A DNA stretch of 64,000 nucleotides from Ruegeria meonggei (lineage in GTDB: Bacteria; Pseudomonadota; Alphaproteobacteria; Rhodobacterales; Rhodobacteraceae): positions 372,001-436,000 of the forward strand of contig NZ_FWFP01000002.1 of assembly GCF_900172215.1 (NCBI RefSeq), written 5' to 3'. Shown piece after piece: positions 63,660-64,000 of this stretch (the stretch's first letter is position 1; each line of letters begins with the position of its first letter). A program made the translations under genes and the position numbers. The notes under the pieces were generated by a model. It was not told where the DNA came from and did not search any database. It saw nothing but the letters and a program-made list of their open reading frames with translations.

Positions 63660-64000
63660 GCCGCATCCGTGTCCATCGTTCGAAAATCGTTCCTCAACCA
63701 GGCATGGGTTGCGCACATCGGGTCGGTGAAATGCTGCCGGATCAGCTTTGTCATAACCTTCTGGATCAGGGCCGAGGTCGTCTCTGGGTATACTTCCGTT
63801 GTGAAAAGCGAGACGGTCCGCACAAAGTTCCTGCCCGGGAACGGAATGGCCTGAACGCTGTCATGGAATTTTTGGGCGCGGTGAAAACAAGCGGCTGTTG
63901 TAATCGCCCAACCACTGCCTTCGGCAACCAGACCCATTATGGATTGGTTGCATTCCAGCTCGAACCGATTTGGTAGGTTGTGTTTGCTGCGGGCCAGCTG
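63656..64000 (-). CDS. LysR-family regulator, 3' part (partial)
   Basis: The frame is open from the window edge at 64000 to the stop at 63656-63658, giving 114 C-terminal residues. ECNQSIMGLVAEGSGWAITT and the later segment up to the C-terminus match the second half of the LysR effector-binding domain; the DNA-binding part is outside the window. Convergent with the LacI gene with overlapping stops. Its target cannot be told from this fragment. Confidence 0.8.
   Translation of the reverse strand, partial: QLARSKHNLPNRFELECNQSIMGLVAEGSGWAITTAACFHRAQKFHDSVQAIPFPGRNFVRTVSLFTTEVYPETTSALIQKVMTKLIRQHFTDPMCATHAWLRNDFRTMDTDAA

Noticed and set aside
1..64000. CRISPR arrays, insertion sequences, prophage genes
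   Set aside because: No regularly spaced repeats, transposase, integrase or phage structural genes were seen on either strand.

Overview
The window looks like chromosome of a marine alphaproteobacterium of the roseobacter group (Rhodobacteraceae). This is inferred from the moderately high GC, the tightly overlapping operons (ATGA and TGATG junctions), and the gene content: several high-affinity uptake systems, a dihydroxypropanesulfonate/sulfopyruvate route, a dimethylglycine-type dehydrogenase and arylsulfatases. I do not name a genus. I see no phage, transposase, CRISPR array or rRNA. There is one tRNA (Gln, anticodon TTG).

Left part, 1-24400. The end of xdhB and all of xdhC are coupled to a BMP-type ABC importer (ATPase, two permeases, lipoprotein-like binding protein), probably a purine/nucleoside uptake and xanthine oxidation unit closed by a clear terminator. 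Next come a secreted protein of unknown function, an HlyD/DUF3302 pair, an FAD amino-acid oxidase coupled to a DUF938 methyltransferase, a dimethylglycine/sarcosine dehydrogenase, a membrane-anchored unknown, a run of D-2-hydroxyacid dehydrogenase, gamma-glutamyltransferase and FAD-linked D-lactate dehydrogenase, an SH3 protein, a haloalkane dehalogenase, tRNA-Gln, and a DUF4173 membrane protein coupled to a two-component system.

Middle, 24500-31800. A ToxR-like membrane-spanning regulator with a periplasmic helical repeat domain lies divergent to a sulfatase group: a small coiled protein, two paralogous exported arylsulfatases, a DUF3179 membrane protein and an outer-membrane barrel.

31829-47635. 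One unbroken minus-strand operon of 14 genes (45525 down to 31829) encodes the aerobic CoA-dependent 2-aminobenzoate (anthranilate) pathway: CoA ligase, the fused 2-aminobenzoyl-CoA monooxygenase/reductase, beta-oxidation-like enzymes, a MarR regulator, a Liv-type ABC importer, a thioesterase, a Rid-family protein and a thiolase. A divergent FadB-type bifunctional enzyme shares its promoter region, which holds an inverted repeat.

47908-53469. A four-gene coupled operon holds the two hydantoinase/oxoprolinase subunits, a HisC-like aminotransferase and a maleate-isomerase/Asp-Glu-racemase protein. The substrate is not known.

53485-63659. An 11-gene minus-strand operon encodes TRAP uptake and oxidation of a C3 sulfonate: HpsN (a HisD homologue), two further dehydrogenases, UspA, sulfopyruvate decarboxylase ComDE, and an FMN 2-hydroxyacid dehydrogenase that fits the sulfolactate-to-sulfopyruvate step. 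It starts from a divergent control region with two LacI-type operators 21 bp apart, next to the LacI-family gene. The end product would be sulfoacetaldehyde; the enzyme that consumes it (Xsc) is not in the window. The window ends in the 3' part of a LysR-type regulator.
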